Shown one piece after another: positions 35,689 to 44,663 of a stretch of 64,000 nucleotides of DNA. The DNA comes from CAYPPG01 sp964412555 (GTDB lineage: Bacteria; Hinthialibacterota; Hinthialibacteria; Hinthialibacterales; Hinthialibacteraceae). The stretch covers positions 35,015 through 99,014 of the forward strand of contig CAYPPG010000027.1 in NCBI GenBank assembly GCA_964412555.1, given 5' to 3'. The notes beneath the pieces are model-generated. The model ran no database searches and was not told the DNA's origin. It worked only from the letters and a program-made list of their open reading frames with translations. Each line of letters starts with the position of its first letter. The stretch's first letter is position 1. The position numbers and the translations under genes were made by a program.

Positions 35689-37122
35689 TTAAGGATTCAC
35701 CTCACACTTCACCACAATCGAACGTTGAAAAGCAGGAAGAGACAGGGTTGTATCTTGCATCGAAATTGACGACCATTCGTTCTTCCATGGATCATAGGTT
35801 TGGATTGTATAGTTCCCATTCCGATTCATGATTGAACTGACATCCAAAGTACATTCCTGAATTACTTCCGGTAGCTGTTTTTCCTCAAGTTCACTTTTCC
35901 ACGTATTGCGGGAATCGCGGCACCACAGTAGGATTGTTTGTTTTCCTTTCAGAGCGTAAATTCGCAGACGGGGATGCTGTAGCATGAGTGGTTCGAAATT
36001 CTCGGTAGGAGGATCGATTCCTTCAACCGCTTCGGCAAATCGGTTGAACTGCCACCACAAATCGTTCGCTGCGACATAATGATCCCAATGCCAGATTTGA
36101 CCTGTCCCGGCCGCTCCGGCAAAGAAGGGAGCAAACAGAACATCATGCAATATAATTCCGTCTTTGTCTTCTTTGTACAGTTTAAACGGACCGCTGTGAC
36201 CGGGTTCCACTGCACCGCTCTCGGCTAGAATAACCGGTTTCTTCGGAGCGAAGACCAACAATTCGCGCACGGCGTCCGCCGTGAGAAGATCGACCGGTCC
36301 ATGGCAGATCTCGAGATTGGCGCCGAGATCGAGATAGCGATGCACTTGCGCGATGTCGTTGCCATCCATGAGGCTCATTTGTCTGTAGATGTCACGTTTG
36401 CGCGGATGATCGAAACTACCGAGACTTTGCATGGCGAGATTTTTTGGAAAGAGTGTATGGAGTTCGGTGAGCATGATCTTGGTCCATGTCATATAATCAC
36501 CTCCGCGAACCGTATCCATTTCATTCCATAATTCCCAACCGTAAATGATGGGATCGTTGCCATACCGTTCCGCATACCAGGCAAGTTTCTTCTTGAATTG
36601 AGTGCGGCTTTTTTCTCCATCGAAGAAATCAGCAATATTTTTTGCCGGACCGCCTTGTGATATATGATGAATAGGCTTAGCCGCCCATTGCCGCCGTTCA
36701 CTTTCAAAATAACGGAAATGCTCGATGGTCATTTTCACTCGAATATCGTATTTTTTCGCAAGAGCTAGCAGCTCATCGATGCGTTTCGCTTTTTCTTCAT
36801 CATATTCACCGCTTTTTTCATGCTCGATATCCCAGAACGGAGAACTGAGCCAAACCCGAATATAATTTCCGCCGTTTTCCGATAGTTGTTTCATCCATTC
36901 TTCGAACTGTCCCATATGTTCGGATGAAGAACTTCCGTAGGCTTGCAGCATATTCAGGCCGATAGGGATGTATGGTTTGCCATTGTCGAATTCGAGGTAG
37001 CGACAATCGCGTTCACTGACCTGGATAAAGTGCCCCTTATTCTCAGAAGAAAAAAGATTGAGTGCAAAGCAGATTGTAAGCAGCAAAAAAAGAATGTTTT
37101 TCGTAGGAACATGGATTGTCAT
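35689..37122 (-). CDS. Secreted GH5-like glycoside hydrolase
   Basis: 477 residues from ATG 37122, with AAGGA about nine bases upstream. The signal peptide is ILFLLLTICFALNLFSS. The clan A barrel shows its landmarks: GKPYIPIGLNM, NYIRVWLSSPFWD, DPIIYGWELWNEMD (NE as general acid/base), DIAQVHRYLD and KPVILAESGAVE (nucleophile Glu). A C-terminal beta domain includes ILLWCRDSRNTWK. Such proteins cleave beta-linked glucans or mannans; the exact substrate is unknown. It is divergent from mnmA. Confidence 0.85.
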   Translation of the reverse strand: MTIHVPTKNILFLLLTICFALNLFSSENKGHFIQVSERDCRYLEFDNGKPYIPIGLNMLQAYGSSSSEHMGQFEEWMKQLSENGGNYIRVWLSSPFWDIEHEKSGEYDEEKAKRIDELLALAKKYDIRVKMTIEHFRYFESERRQWAAKPIHHISQGGPAKNIADFFDGEKSRTQFKKKLAWYAERYGNDPIIYGWELWNEMDTVRGGDYMTWTKIMLTELHTLFPKNLAMQSLGSFDHPRKRDIYRQMSLMDGNDIAQVHRYLDLGANLEICHGPVDLLTADAVRELLVFAPKKPVILAESGAVEPGHSGPFKLYKEDKDGIILHDVLFAPFFAGAAGTGQIWHWDHYVAANDLWWQFNRFAEAVEGIDPPTENFEPLMLQHPRLRIYALKGKQTILLWCRDSRNTWKSELEEKQLPEVIQECTLDVSSIMNRNGNYTIQTYDPWKNEWSSISMQDTTLSLPAFQRSIVVKCEVNP

Positions 37123-37276
37123 AGCGGAGTCCTTGTCTCTTTGAATGGAATTCATTGTACCGGTTTGCCTCAATGTATCAAAAGGTGTAGTGGCGGAAAA
37201 GGGGAGAGACATATTGCAGATCATTCAATTCAAGCACGGTTCCCGCAAAGGAATACACCATTTGGCTTGGTGAAGG

Positions 37277-37282
37277 TATAAT
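37277..37282 (+). promoter_or_regulatory. -10 box upstream of mnmA
   Basis: GGTATAAT, 40 bases before the mnmA start. No consensus -35 at 17 bases. Confidence 0.35.
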
Positions 37283-37321
37283 ATGAACTGATGAATATAT
37301 ACTACAAAAATTTCGAAATCA

Positions 37322-38380
37322 ATGCGAGATAAGAACGTATTACTCTTAATGAGCGGTGGAGTAGACAGTAGCGTAGCCGGAGCAATCCTGTTGGAACAAG
37401 GATACGGTGTCGTCGGAGTGACGATGAAGCAACTGGATGTCGAGCCGACGCGGGAAATGAGCGGTGGCTGTTGCTCCTTCGGTGATGTGCGCGACGCCAA
37501 ACGGGTGGCGGCTCATTTGGGGATTCCTCATTATACGATCAACACGGCGGATGAGTTCCACAAACGCGTTATTGTTCCCTTTATCCGCAGTTACGAAGCC
37601 GGTTTGACCCCGAATCCCTGCGTCCATTGCAATAGCTTCGTTCGTTTCGAAGAAGCGTTGGACCTCGCGCAGCAATGGGATTGTGATTCCGTCGCTACAG
37701 GACATTATGCACGAATTGAACTTGGCGAATCCGGATTGCCGCACCTCTATCGTTCCGTCTACCGCGAAAAAGATCAAAGCTACTTTTTATATGGTGTCCG
37801 AAGAGATTTATTGGAAAAAATCTTGTTCCCCCTCGGCACGTTACGAAAAGAAGACGTTCGGCATATCGCAAAGAAAAACAATCTGATTACCGCAAAAAAA
37901 GCGGAAAGCCAAGAAATTTGTTTTACCCTGGGACGTTCCTACAACGAATTTCTCGCCGAACACATCAAGTCTGAAAGCGGACCGATCCTCGACACCGAAG
38001 GGACTGTCCTCGGCGAACACAAAGGGGTAACCCATTACACTGTCGGTCAACGGCAGGGACTGGGCCTAAGCGGTGGTCCCTTTTATGTCCGCGAAATCGA
38101 TCCGAAAACGAAAACGTTAATTGTTGGAAGGAAAGAGGATTTGGCGGTCAAACGGGTTCACGCCACAGCGGCGCGTTGGATACACACTCCGCATATCGGC
38201 GATTGCGTGTTCGCACAAATTCGCTCGCGCCATCATCCCGCATCTGCGTTGATTTGTGAAATGAAGGATAGTACATTCGCGATTGAATTCAATGAAGCAC
38301 AATATGGAGTTGCGCCAGGTCAGGCATTGGTCATTTCAGTAGGAGATGAAATTTTAGGGGGTGGAATGATTTCTCGTTAA
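37322..38380 (+). CDS. mnmA: tRNA-specific 2-thiouridylase
   Basis: 352 residues. It thiolates U34 of tRNAs for Glu, Gln and Lys. The ATP pyrophosphatase loop SGGVDSS is at residues 11-17. The nucleophile Cys100 is in TPNPCVHCN and the persulfide-forming Cys200 is in ESQEIC. GHYAR and THYTVGQRQGLGLSGG follow. All catalytic residues are present. No Shine-Dalgarno is obvious before the ATG. It is monocistronic and no sulfur relay gene is adjacent. Confidence 0.97.
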   Translation: MRDKNVLLLMSGGVDSSVAGAILLEQGYGVVGVTMKQLDVEPTREMSGGCCSFGDVRDAKRVAAHLGIPHYTINTADEFHKRVIVPFIRSYEAGLTPNPCVHCNSFVRFEEALDLAQQWDCDSVATGHYARIELGESGLPHLYRSVYREKDQSYFLYGVRRDLLEKILFPLGTLRKEDVRHIAKKNNLITAKKAESQEICFTLGRSYNEFLAEHIKSESGPILDTEGTVLGEHKGVTHYTVGQRQGLGLSGGPFYVREIDPKTKTLIVGRKEDLAVKRVHATAARWIHTPHIGDCVFAQIRSRHHPASALICEMKDSTFAIEFNEAQYGVAPGQALVISVGDEILGGGMISR

Positions 38381-38422
38381 GGTTATTTTATATGAAGATA
38401 CAATTTCAGTTTACTCTGAAAG

Positions 38423-38785
38423 TCATTTGTATTCCCGAATACGTATTCGTCTTTCTTCAATTACAACAATAGAAACTTTCTCCAGTGGTTCTTGTATTGT
38501 TGGAAAATTGAGGATTAACAACTCAAGCAATTTTTGATAGGAGTAAAAAGGTAATTTTCGAAATAGAATGACTGATGTCAATTGGCTTTTTCGTTTGGCC
38601 GTAATTTTACCAAAATCCATGTCTGTAGTGAGGATTATACGATTTTCATTACAGGCTCGATCGAAAATCATTTCATCGGATTCGTTTTTCATCCCATAAT
38701 CGCGAACATGTACTGCATCATATCCCAATTCTTGTAAACTTGTACTTAATTTGGGGGATAAAGCGTTGTCAATTATAAATTTCAT
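38423..38785 (-). CDS. DUF5615 PIN-like toxin candidate
   Basis: 120 residues. The PIN-like pattern is clear: MKFIIDNALSPKL (first Asp), LGYDAVHVRDYGM, NRIILTTDMDFGKI (further acidic residues) and SVILFR. It overlaps the DUF433 gene by four bases (ATGA-type overlap). DUF433/DUF5615 pairs are treated as putative toxin-antitoxin modules with a metal-dependent RNase as toxin. Confidence 0.85.
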   Translation of the reverse strand: MKFIIDNALSPKLSTSLQELGYDAVHVRDYGMKNESDEMIFDRACNENRIILTTDMDFGKITAKRKSQLTSVILFRKLPFYSYQKLLELLILNFPTIQEPLEKVSIVVIEERRIRIREYK

Positions 38786-39012
38786 TGTTTTGTGATTAAA
38801 GGCAACGTTCGTTCTGAAACAGCTTCTGCTGCATAACGTAAAGCTTCGCGAATATCTTCTTTCTCTAAATCAGGATAATCATCGAGGATTTCGTCTTCGG
38901 TCAAACCTTCCGCGACTAAAGTAACAATTGTATTGACAGGTATCCTCATACCCCGGATACAGGGTACTCCTGCCATTTGCTCGGGATTGATAGTAATTCT
39001 TGTAAAAGCCAT
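38782..39012 (-). CDS. DUF433 antitoxin candidate
   Basis: 76 residues from ATG 39012, which has GGAGG just upstream. The DUF433 core is complete: RITINPEQMAGVPCIRGMRIPVNTIV with the helix-turn-helix-like GLTEDEILDDYPDLEKEDIREAL. It precedes and overlaps the PIN-like toxin gene and probably represses the operon. Confidence 0.87.
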   Translation of the reverse strand: MAFTRITINPEQMAGVPCIRGMRIPVNTIVTLVAEGLTEDEILDDYPDLEKEDIREALRYAAEAVSERTLPLITKQ

Positions 39013-39239
39013 ATTTTCCTCCACACAAACGGCTCATTTAATTATATTCTATTCTCAAGCATATGCGAATTCAATTTGAACTTGTTTTGTAATCCTGTCA
39101 TCATTTTTCGGTGGATGATATCGCTTATTCAATAATGCATGGCAAAATGATTGTGGAAATCTTGTTGATGCCCGGAAGGGATAGTTCCACTGAAAAATAA
39201 TGATATACTGCTCTCCTATCGCATTTGAGGAGAATCATC

Positions 39240-40343
39240 ATGCCTGGCATGGATAATTGTACGGAAATTACCGTCGGATTGGAGGAACGAAGCTATACCA
39301 TTTCCGTCGGAGCCGGATTACTGGATGAAATTGGCAACTACGCAAAAGAAATGGAATTGGAATCCCCGATTCCGATTATCACCGATCGCTGTGTGGAAGA
39401 ATTGTATGCCTCAAGAGTAAAAGATTCGTTGGAAAACGCTGGGTACAAAACCACTGTCTTGTCTTTTCCGGATGGGGAAATATCAAAAAATTTGGACACG
39501 GTTTCCAATTTGTATGACGGTCTCGTTTCCATGAAATTGGAACGGAAAAGTGGCATCGTTGCATTAGGAGGTGGTGTACCGGGGGATATTGCCGGTTTTG
39601 TCGCAGCTACCTATTTGCGAGGTATTCCCTTTATACAAGTTCCGACCACTCTCCTCGCGCAGGTGGATTCGTCAGTCGGGGGCAAAGTCGGTGTCGATCA
39701 TGCGGGGGGCAAAAATTTGATCGGCGCATTTCACCAACCGAAGGCAGTTGTCATCGACACAGATACATTGAAAACATTGGATCAACGCCAACTCAAAGCC
39801 GGTTTGGCTGAAGTGATCAAGCATGGAATCATCGCAGATGCGATTTTGTTCAAACAAATCGGGGAAAAATTGTCACTTCTGTTGAATGTGGATGAATATA
39901 CCTATCGCAAAATCATTCCGTGGAATTGTAAAATCAAAGGAAGAGTGGTCGAACAGGACGAAAAAGAACATGGATTACGCGCCATCTTGAATTATGGCCA
40001 TACGATCGGCCATGCGATCGAGTCCTTGACCGGCTATGACCGCTATTTACATGGAGAGGCCGTGGCAATTGGCATGATTGTCGAGGCAATGCTTGGTGAA
40101 CGTCTAGGGATTACTTCTCCAAATATCGTTGCCGATATACGTGACTTGATTCAACGGACCGGCTATCCCTTGGAAAAACCACCGATTGATTCCGATCGCT
40201 TGATCGATGGTATGACCCGCGATAAGAAAGTTCAATTCGGTAAATTGCGCTTTGTGTTTCCCATTCAAATCGGGCAGGTGACACTGAAAAGTGTCGATGA
40301 TCTTGATTTGATACGGGAAGTGTGGGATTCTTATACGATTTAA
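39240..40343 (+). CDS. aroB: 3-dehydroquinate synthase
   Basis: 367 residues from ATG 39240, with GAGGAG nine bases upstream. It is the second step of the shikimate pathway, NAD- and metal-dependent. Signatures are FPDGEISKNLDTV, IVALGGGVPGDIAGFVAATYLRG, VPTTLLAQVDSSVGGKVGV, the metal-binding HGE in YLHGEAVAIGM, and NYGHTIGHAIE. It is the first gene of a compact run with a lipoprotein, a coiled-coil protein and a sugar kinase. Confidence 0.97.
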   Translation: MPGMDNCTEITVGLEERSYTISVGAGLLDEIGNYAKEMELESPIPIITDRCVEELYASRVKDSLENAGYKTTVLSFPDGEISKNLDTVSNLYDGLVSMKLERKSGIVALGGGVPGDIAGFVAATYLRGIPFIQVPTTLLAQVDSSVGGKVGVDHAGGKNLIGAFHQPKAVVIDTDTLKTLDQRQLKAGLAEVIKHGIIADAILFKQIGEKLSLLLNVDEYTYRKIIPWNCKIKGRVVEQDEKEHGLRAILNYGHTIGHAIESLTGYDRYLHGEAVAIGMIVEAMLGERLGITSPNIVADIRDLIQRTGYPLEKPPIDSDRLIDGMTRDKKVQFGKLRFVFPIQIGQVTLKSVDDLDLIREVWDSYTI

Positions 40344-40424
40344 AATCTGTCAAATTCATGAGATTTATGTTGACAGCCGGGATTATCTCGGCTGTAATAT
40401 ACACAGTTTGATGGAGATTTGTTG

Positions 40425-40802
40425 ATGCATCGAATTATTCTTGTATTGATGTTATTTTGCATGGTTGAGGGTTGTTACACGACTATTGTTCGCGTTGAAA
40501 CGGTTCCCCCGGGTTCCATGCTCCATTTCGATTACGAGCCGGTCGGAGAGACTCCGGCGGAAATCGAATTGGAGTGGTATGGAAAACACAAAGTTACCTT
40601 GGATCATCCGGAACACGGACGACGCGAAGAAATCGTGAACATTAAGTCACCTGCGTATCTTTATTTCCCTCTTGACTTTTTTGTCGCCCTCATGCCATTC
40701 AAAGTAACGGACCGGCAAGTCTTTACGTATGACATGACCGAGAAGCCCTTGTCCGAAACGGAGGCAATGAATCATGAGTCAGCGGCCAACCCGGAGAAAT
40801 AA
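40425..40802 (+). CDS. Small lipoprotein, PEGA-like
   Basis: 125 residues from ATG 40425. The signal sequence IILVLMLFCMVEGC ends in a lipobox-type cysteine. The mature part (VETVPPGSMLHFDYEPVGETPAEIELEWYGKHKVTLDHP) matches the PEGA-domain pattern, in which a bound ornament is followed by a beta hairpin. It probably faces the periplasm, anchored to a membrane. It overlaps the next gene by 29 bases. Confidence 0.78.
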   Translation: MHRIILVLMLFCMVEGCYTTIVRVETVPPGSMLHFDYEPVGETPAEIELEWYGKHKVTLDHPEHGRREEIVNIKSPAYLYFPLDFFVALMPFKVTDRQVFTYDMTEKPLSETEAMNHESAANPEK

Positions 40803-41202
40803 CAATTACCGTGAAGAGTCATCCGGCAGCAATATTTTGTTTACATTGGGATTGATCAGTGTTGTTGTATTGCTTATCGTCGGATGGGTGATGACCCAGG
40901 GCGGAGTCAATGCGATTACCGGACCGGTGCAGGATGGATTGAAAACGATTACCATCAATCCGACTCCCATTCCAACCGTTCCCCCTCGAATCCAAATTGG
41001 GGAATCTGGCAAAATCGAACAATTGCGGGCGGAATACGAAGCCAAAATCAGTGAATTGCAAGAAGCCTTGCAAAGAGCGCAGGAAGAAGCGGATAAACGG
41101 ATCGAAAAATTAAAACAACAATACCTAACGCAAATCAACGATTTAAATGTGCGGATTCTCATGTTGGAACAGGATAATAAACGCTTGAGAGGAGAGAACT
41201 AG
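40774..41202 (+). CDS. Single-pass membrane protein with coiled coil
   Basis: 142 residues. A basic N-terminus, one transmembrane helix (ILFTLGLISVVVLLIVGWV), a proline-rich spacer (NPTPIPTVPP) and a C-terminal coiled coil from about residue 88 (LRAEYEAKISELQEAL...). It overlaps the lipoprotein gene by 29 bases and ends two bases before the kinase, so the genes are translationally linked. Function unknown; a structural partner of the lipoprotein is possible. Confidence 0.75.
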   Translation: MSQRPTRRNNNYREESSGSNILFTLGLISVVVLLIVGWVMTQGGVNAITGPVQDGLKTITINPTPIPTVPPRIQIGESGKIEQLRAEYEAKISELQEALQRAQEEADKRIEKLKQQYLTQINDLNVRILMLEQDNKRLRGEN

Positions 41203-41204
41203 GG

Positions 41205-42242
41205 ATGCCCTACGTCTTTGGAGTCGACGGTGGTGGTTCAACCAGCCGCGCGATCTTGATCACGGATTCGGGTCGTGTTGTTCACGTCGCGAAAGGACCT
41301 GGCGTGAACTATCATGAAGTCGGCGCAAGTAGTGTCACTGCGACCATCACTCGTCTTTACAAAGAATCTCTTGAAGCGGCTCATGCACGGCAAGATGAAT
41401 GTCGAGGGATTTGTCTTGGATTGGCCGGGGTGAGCCGCGAGCAGGACCGCGCGATTCTTATTCCTCTCTTCGATGAACAATTTGGGAAAACAACCTATTT
41501 GTTGCTCAGCGATGCGGAGATCGCTCTGACCAGCGGTACATTATCAGAAAGCGGTATCGTAATTATCGCCGGGACGGGGACCATCATTTATGGACGAAAC
41601 TCTCAAGGCCGGGAAGGGCGGGTCGGAGGACATGGCCCCTTGCTTTCCGATGAAGGTGGGGGATACCGTATCGCTTTGAACGGTCTGCGTGCCATTGTTC
41701 GCTTTCATGATGGATTTGAAGGTGAAACGGTGATCAGGAAATATGTCTTGGATCATTTGAAACTGAAAACCGTGGAAGAATTGGTTCCATGGGTTTACAC
41801 CCAGACGACGAATCGCAGAAAAATCGCATCCCTGGCTGCTTTCGTCATGCAAGCCGCCAATGAAGATGATCCCCTGGCGGAAGAGATCATCGATCTGGAA
41901 GCGGATCAACTTGCATTGGGAGTCGAAGTGCTCAAGAAAAAACTGGAATTCCCGGATTGCTTTGATGTGGTTTTGAGCGGCGGACTGTTCAGCTCCTCTT
42001 CCTACTATCGGCAGATTGTCCGGAGAAAAATTCTTTATTTGCTCCCCGGCGCAAATGTTGTATCTCCTCAACTCGATCCCGTTATCGGTGCTGGTCTTTA
42101 CGCTCTGCATAATGCCGGCATCACGATCGATAACGACATGCTGGATACCATCCGCAGAACCTACCGGGAACAAATCCAAGCCACCGCCACACAGGTGAGC
42201 GCCAAAAAAGAATCTCCGAAAGAATCACCCGCAGCACCTTGA
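41205..42242 (+). CDS. BadF/BadG/BcrA-type ATPase, N-acetylglucosamine-kinase-like
   Basis: 345 residues. ASKHA-fold motifs: phosphate 1 GVDGGGSTSRAIL, the LGLAGVSRE block, phosphate 2 IVIIAGTGTIIYG with GGHGPLLSDEGGGYRIA, and the adenosine motif VVLSGGLFS. This pattern fits the eukaryotic-type GlcNAc kinases rather than 2-hydroxyacyl-CoA dehydratase activators, which carry a cluster cysteine. It would phosphorylate amino sugars for catabolism or recycling. The A/K/S-rich tail is probably disordered. The spacing implies one operon with aroB. Confidence 0.87.
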   Translation: MPYVFGVDGGGSTSRAILITDSGRVVHVAKGPGVNYHEVGASSVTATITRLYKESLEAAHARQDECRGICLGLAGVSREQDRAILIPLFDEQFGKTTYLLLSDAEIALTSGTLSESGIVIIAGTGTIIYGRNSQGREGRVGGHGPLLSDEGGGYRIALNGLRAIVRFHDGFEGETVIRKYVLDHLKLKTVEELVPWVYTQTTNRRKIASLAAFVMQAANEDDPLAEEIIDLEADQLALGVEVLKKKLEFPDCFDVVLSGGLFSSSSYYRQIVRRKILYLLPGANVVSPQLDPVIGAGLYALHNAGITIDNDMLDTIRRTYREQIQATATQVSAKKESPKESPAAP

Positions 42243-42247
42243 TAGAA

Positions 42248-42277
42248 TTGTTTTTATGATAGAAATGTTGATATAAT
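42248..42277 (+). promoter_or_regulatory. Promoter of the UPF0175/PIN pair
   Basis: TTGTTT (42248-42253) and a perfect TATAAT (42272-42277), 18 bases apart, about 53 bases before the first start codon. Confidence 0.5.
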
Positions 42278-42330
42278 GAATCTTAAATACATTCTCTTAC
42301 AAAGGGATTGTTGATCAAAAGGGAATGATT

Positions 42331-42606
42331 ATGTCCAGCCAAATGGAAGAGATCAAATTGGAAGTGCCTGACGATGTTTTTGTATCCATGAATTTGGATA
42401 AAAAACAATTCACTGAAGAAGTAAAAAAAATTCTCGCTTTTTACTTGTTCTCACAAGGATCGTTATCCAGCGGAAAAGCGGCGAAACTAGCTGGAATGAA
42501 TCGTGTGGACTTTTTACTCGAGGCCGGTAAACGAAAAATTAATTGGCTTCCATATGGTGAAGAAGAATTAAAGAGAGAATTGCAACCATATGAAAGTGAT
42601 CTGTGA
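42331..42606 (+). CDS. UPF0175 antitoxin
   Basis: 91 residues from ATG 42331, with GGGA six bases upstream. The UPF0175 pattern is present: IKLEVPDDVF at the start, then KKILAFYLFSQGSLSSGKAAKLAGMNRVDFLLEAGKRKI containing a helix-turn-helix. The next gene, a DUF3368 PIN protein, overlaps by 17 bases. This is the usual order of this antitoxin family. Confidence 0.88.
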   Translation: MSSQMEEIKLEVPDDVFVSMNLDKKQFTEEVKKILAFYLFSQGSLSSGKAAKLAGMNRVDFLLEAGKRKINWLPYGEEELKRELQPYESDL

Positions 42607-43066
42607 TACGACTCCCATCTTATCTCTAAATTCTGTCAATCTTCTTGAACTACTTCCGATTATTTTTCATACTGTTACTGTTCCAAACGCTGTTTATCGT
42701 GAACTAATTGCTGGAGGCAAAATTTCTGTTCCGGATATTTCATTGTTCAAATGGGTGCAATTAGTGGATAACATAGAAGAACAACACCATGATTTATTTT
42801 TTGAGCTTGATTATGGTGAACGTCAAGTATTGCTGTATGCACTCCATTTACAAGCAGATTTTGTTTTGATCGATGAGAGAAAAGCACGAAATATTGCAGA
42901 AATTTTTGGAATTCGAGTAAAGGGGACACTTGGTATTTTAGTTGAGGCGAAAAGAAAAAAATATATTGAATCGTTTTATGAAAAAGCATTGGAAATGAAA
43001 GCAAAAGGTATACATTTTTCTACTCGTCTAATTGAAGAAATTGCTCGAAATTTAGGGGAAATCTGA
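42590..43066 (+). CDS. DUF3368 PIN-domain toxin
   Basis: 158 residues. PIN-domain acidic residues are visible: CDTTPILSLN (Asp6), VYRELIAGG, LDYGERQVLLYAL with its Glu, and LIDERKARNIAE with two more acids, then GTLGILVEAK. These coordinate the metal for RNA cleavage. It is paired with UPF0175 upstream. Confidence 0.9.
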   Translation: MKVICDTTPILSLNSVNLLELLPIIFHTVTVPNAVYRELIAGGKISVPDISLFKWVQLVDNIEEQHHDLFFELDYGERQVLLYALHLQADFVLIDERKARNIAEIFGIRVKGTLGILVEAKRKKYIESFYEKALEMKAKGIHFSTRLIEEIARNLGEI

Positions 43067-43132
43067 TTCATAAGAATATCCCTCATTGAATACAGGGAGT
43101 GAAGCAGGGAGCATTATTGGAGGTAATTGACG

Positions 43133-43456
43133 ATGAGTAAAACAAATTCATATAAAAGCAAAATTCTTGGGGCGATCCATGAAACCGCATCCGATCTGCA
43201 TGATGCCGGGGCGATGGATAAACGTACATTGAGAAAGTTCGATGTTATGTGCCTAACCCCAATCAAACAGTTATCTCCAGAGGAAATTCGGGAAATCCGT
43301 TTACGGGAGCGTGTCAGTCAGGCCGTATTTGCCTTGCATCTGAATGTCACCAAAGGACTTGTTAGTAAATGGGAAAGGGGAGATAAGCGTCCAACAGGAC
43401 CTTCCCTTAAATTATTAAGACTAGTTCAGGAAAAGGGGCTTGAGGCTATTACGTAG
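43133..43456 (+). CDS. XRE-family regulator, HigA/NadS-like
   Basis: 107 residues from ATG 43133, with GGAGG about 11 bases upstream. The helix-turn-helix is SQAVFALHLNVTKGLVSKWERGDKRPTGPSLKLL. The pre-domain MCLTPIKQLSPEEIREIRLRE is typical of antitoxins that partner RelE-type toxins. No RelE gene precedes it here. It may have lost its toxin or control the upstream UPF0175/PIN pair, 66 bases away. Confidence 0.85.
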   Translation: MSKTNSYKSKILGAIHETASDLHDAGAMDKRTLRKFDVMCLTPIKQLSPEEIREIRLRERVSQAVFALHLNVTKGLVSKWERGDKRPTGPSLKLLRLVQEKGLEAIT

Positions 43457-43520
43457 ATATGAGCCCATGATCAATGACTCAGATTTAACTCAAAATCTAT
43501 CTGTGATTCGATCCTCCTTT

Positions 43521-44600
43521 TTATAACCAAATATCAATCGGTTTCAGATCATCTGAATGATAAGGCAGTTCAACCACCCTCCCGCTTGCTGCCGATGCAT
43601 AAGCCGCAAACACAATCTCCAACACCGCTTTCCCATCCTCACCCGTAATGGCTGGTTTCGTGTCATTCCGCACACAATTCACAAAATGCTGCATCTCCTG
43701 CGGAAATCCATAATTCCACGCCTCTTCATAAATGGTGAAACTCCACCCGGTCGAAGCCCCTGCCTTTTCGACCGCATACCCGTATCCGCTTTCACTATAG
43801 GTGAGGATCGCGTTTCCTTGGAGCAAATTGGCGTAAGCCACTCCTTGGGTGCCGTGGACTTCCGCCCTGTCGTCCATTCCCCCCTTTTTCACCCAACTTT
43901 CTTCCGCCAAACCGGTCACCCCGTTTTCGAATTTTAAAATAAAAATCGTATTGTCATCTCCTTTGGTTTTATCCTTGTGGACATAGTTTCCCATATCGGC
44001 ATAGATCGATTTCGGTTGTACATCCCGGCCGACAATCCATCGGAAAAATTCGATGGCATGGCAGCCCATATCCATCATGACTCCGCCCCCCGATTGTTCG
44101 ACATCCCAAAAATGCGGAGTATGCGGTCCGTCATGCTTTTCCGATTGTTTGATCAGGATCAAATCCCCAAGCGCTCCTTCATCCAGCAGTTGTTTCATCC
44201 GAACATATTTTGGGGTGAAGCAAAGCTCTTCCGCATACATGAGTTTGACGTTGTTTTGCTTGCAGGTATCAATCATCTTGTCCGCTTCAGCCAAATTCAA
44301 ACACATCGGTTTTTCCACCACGATATGTTTTCCCGCTTCGGCGGCTTCACACACAATCGGGCAATGCACATGGTTCGGCGCACCGACAACGATCATGTCG
44401 ATATCTTTCATTTCAAGCAGTTTTCGATAATCGGTGTAAGCGTTCGGGATTTCAAAGGTTTGAGCAAATGCCTCGATATGGGATTGTGTCGGTGAAGCGG
44501 CGGCAATCACCTCCGCACCGCGAACATGCCGTTTGATGGAATCTGCATGAATACTCGAAACAAATTGTGAGCCGACAATACCGACACGCACGGTATCCAT
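43521..44600 (-). CDS. Gfo/Idh/MocA-family oxidoreductase, cytoplasmic
   Basis: 359 residues without a signal peptide. Rossmann motif VRVGIVGSQFVSSIHA and intact EKP motif in HIVVEKPMCLNLAEA. The C-terminal domain has GGGVMMDMGCHAIEFFRWIVG with the conserved catalytic D/H region, and ends with PAITGEDGKAVLEI. The glycine pattern is G-x-x-x-F rather than GxGxxG. The substrate is probably a sugar or inositol derivative. It stands alone, in contrast to the exported homologue at 149-1519, which lacks the EKP lysine. Confidence 0.92.
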   Translation of the reverse strand: MDTVRVGIVGSQFVSSIHADSIKRHVRGAEVIAAASPTQSHIEAFAQTFEIPNAYTDYRKLLEMKDIDMIVVGAPNHVHCPIVCEAAEAGKHIVVEKPMCLNLAEADKMIDTCKQNNVKLMYAEELCFTPKYVRMKQLLDEGALGDLILIKQSEKHDGPHTPHFWDVEQSGGGVMMDMGCHAIEFFRWIVGRDVQPKSIYADMGNYVHKDKTKGDDNTIFILKFENGVTGLAEESWVKKGGMDDRAEVHGTQGVAYANLLQGNAILTYSESGYGYAVEKAGASTGWSFTIYEEAWNYGFPQEMQHFVNCVRNDTKPAITGEDGKAVLEIVFAAYASAASGRVVELPYHSDDLKPIDIWL

Positions 44601-44663
44601 AAGTAGGTTCCTCCCGGAAAGAAATGTCGAGTATGTGTTCAGCTACAATATAGGAGTCCGGGT

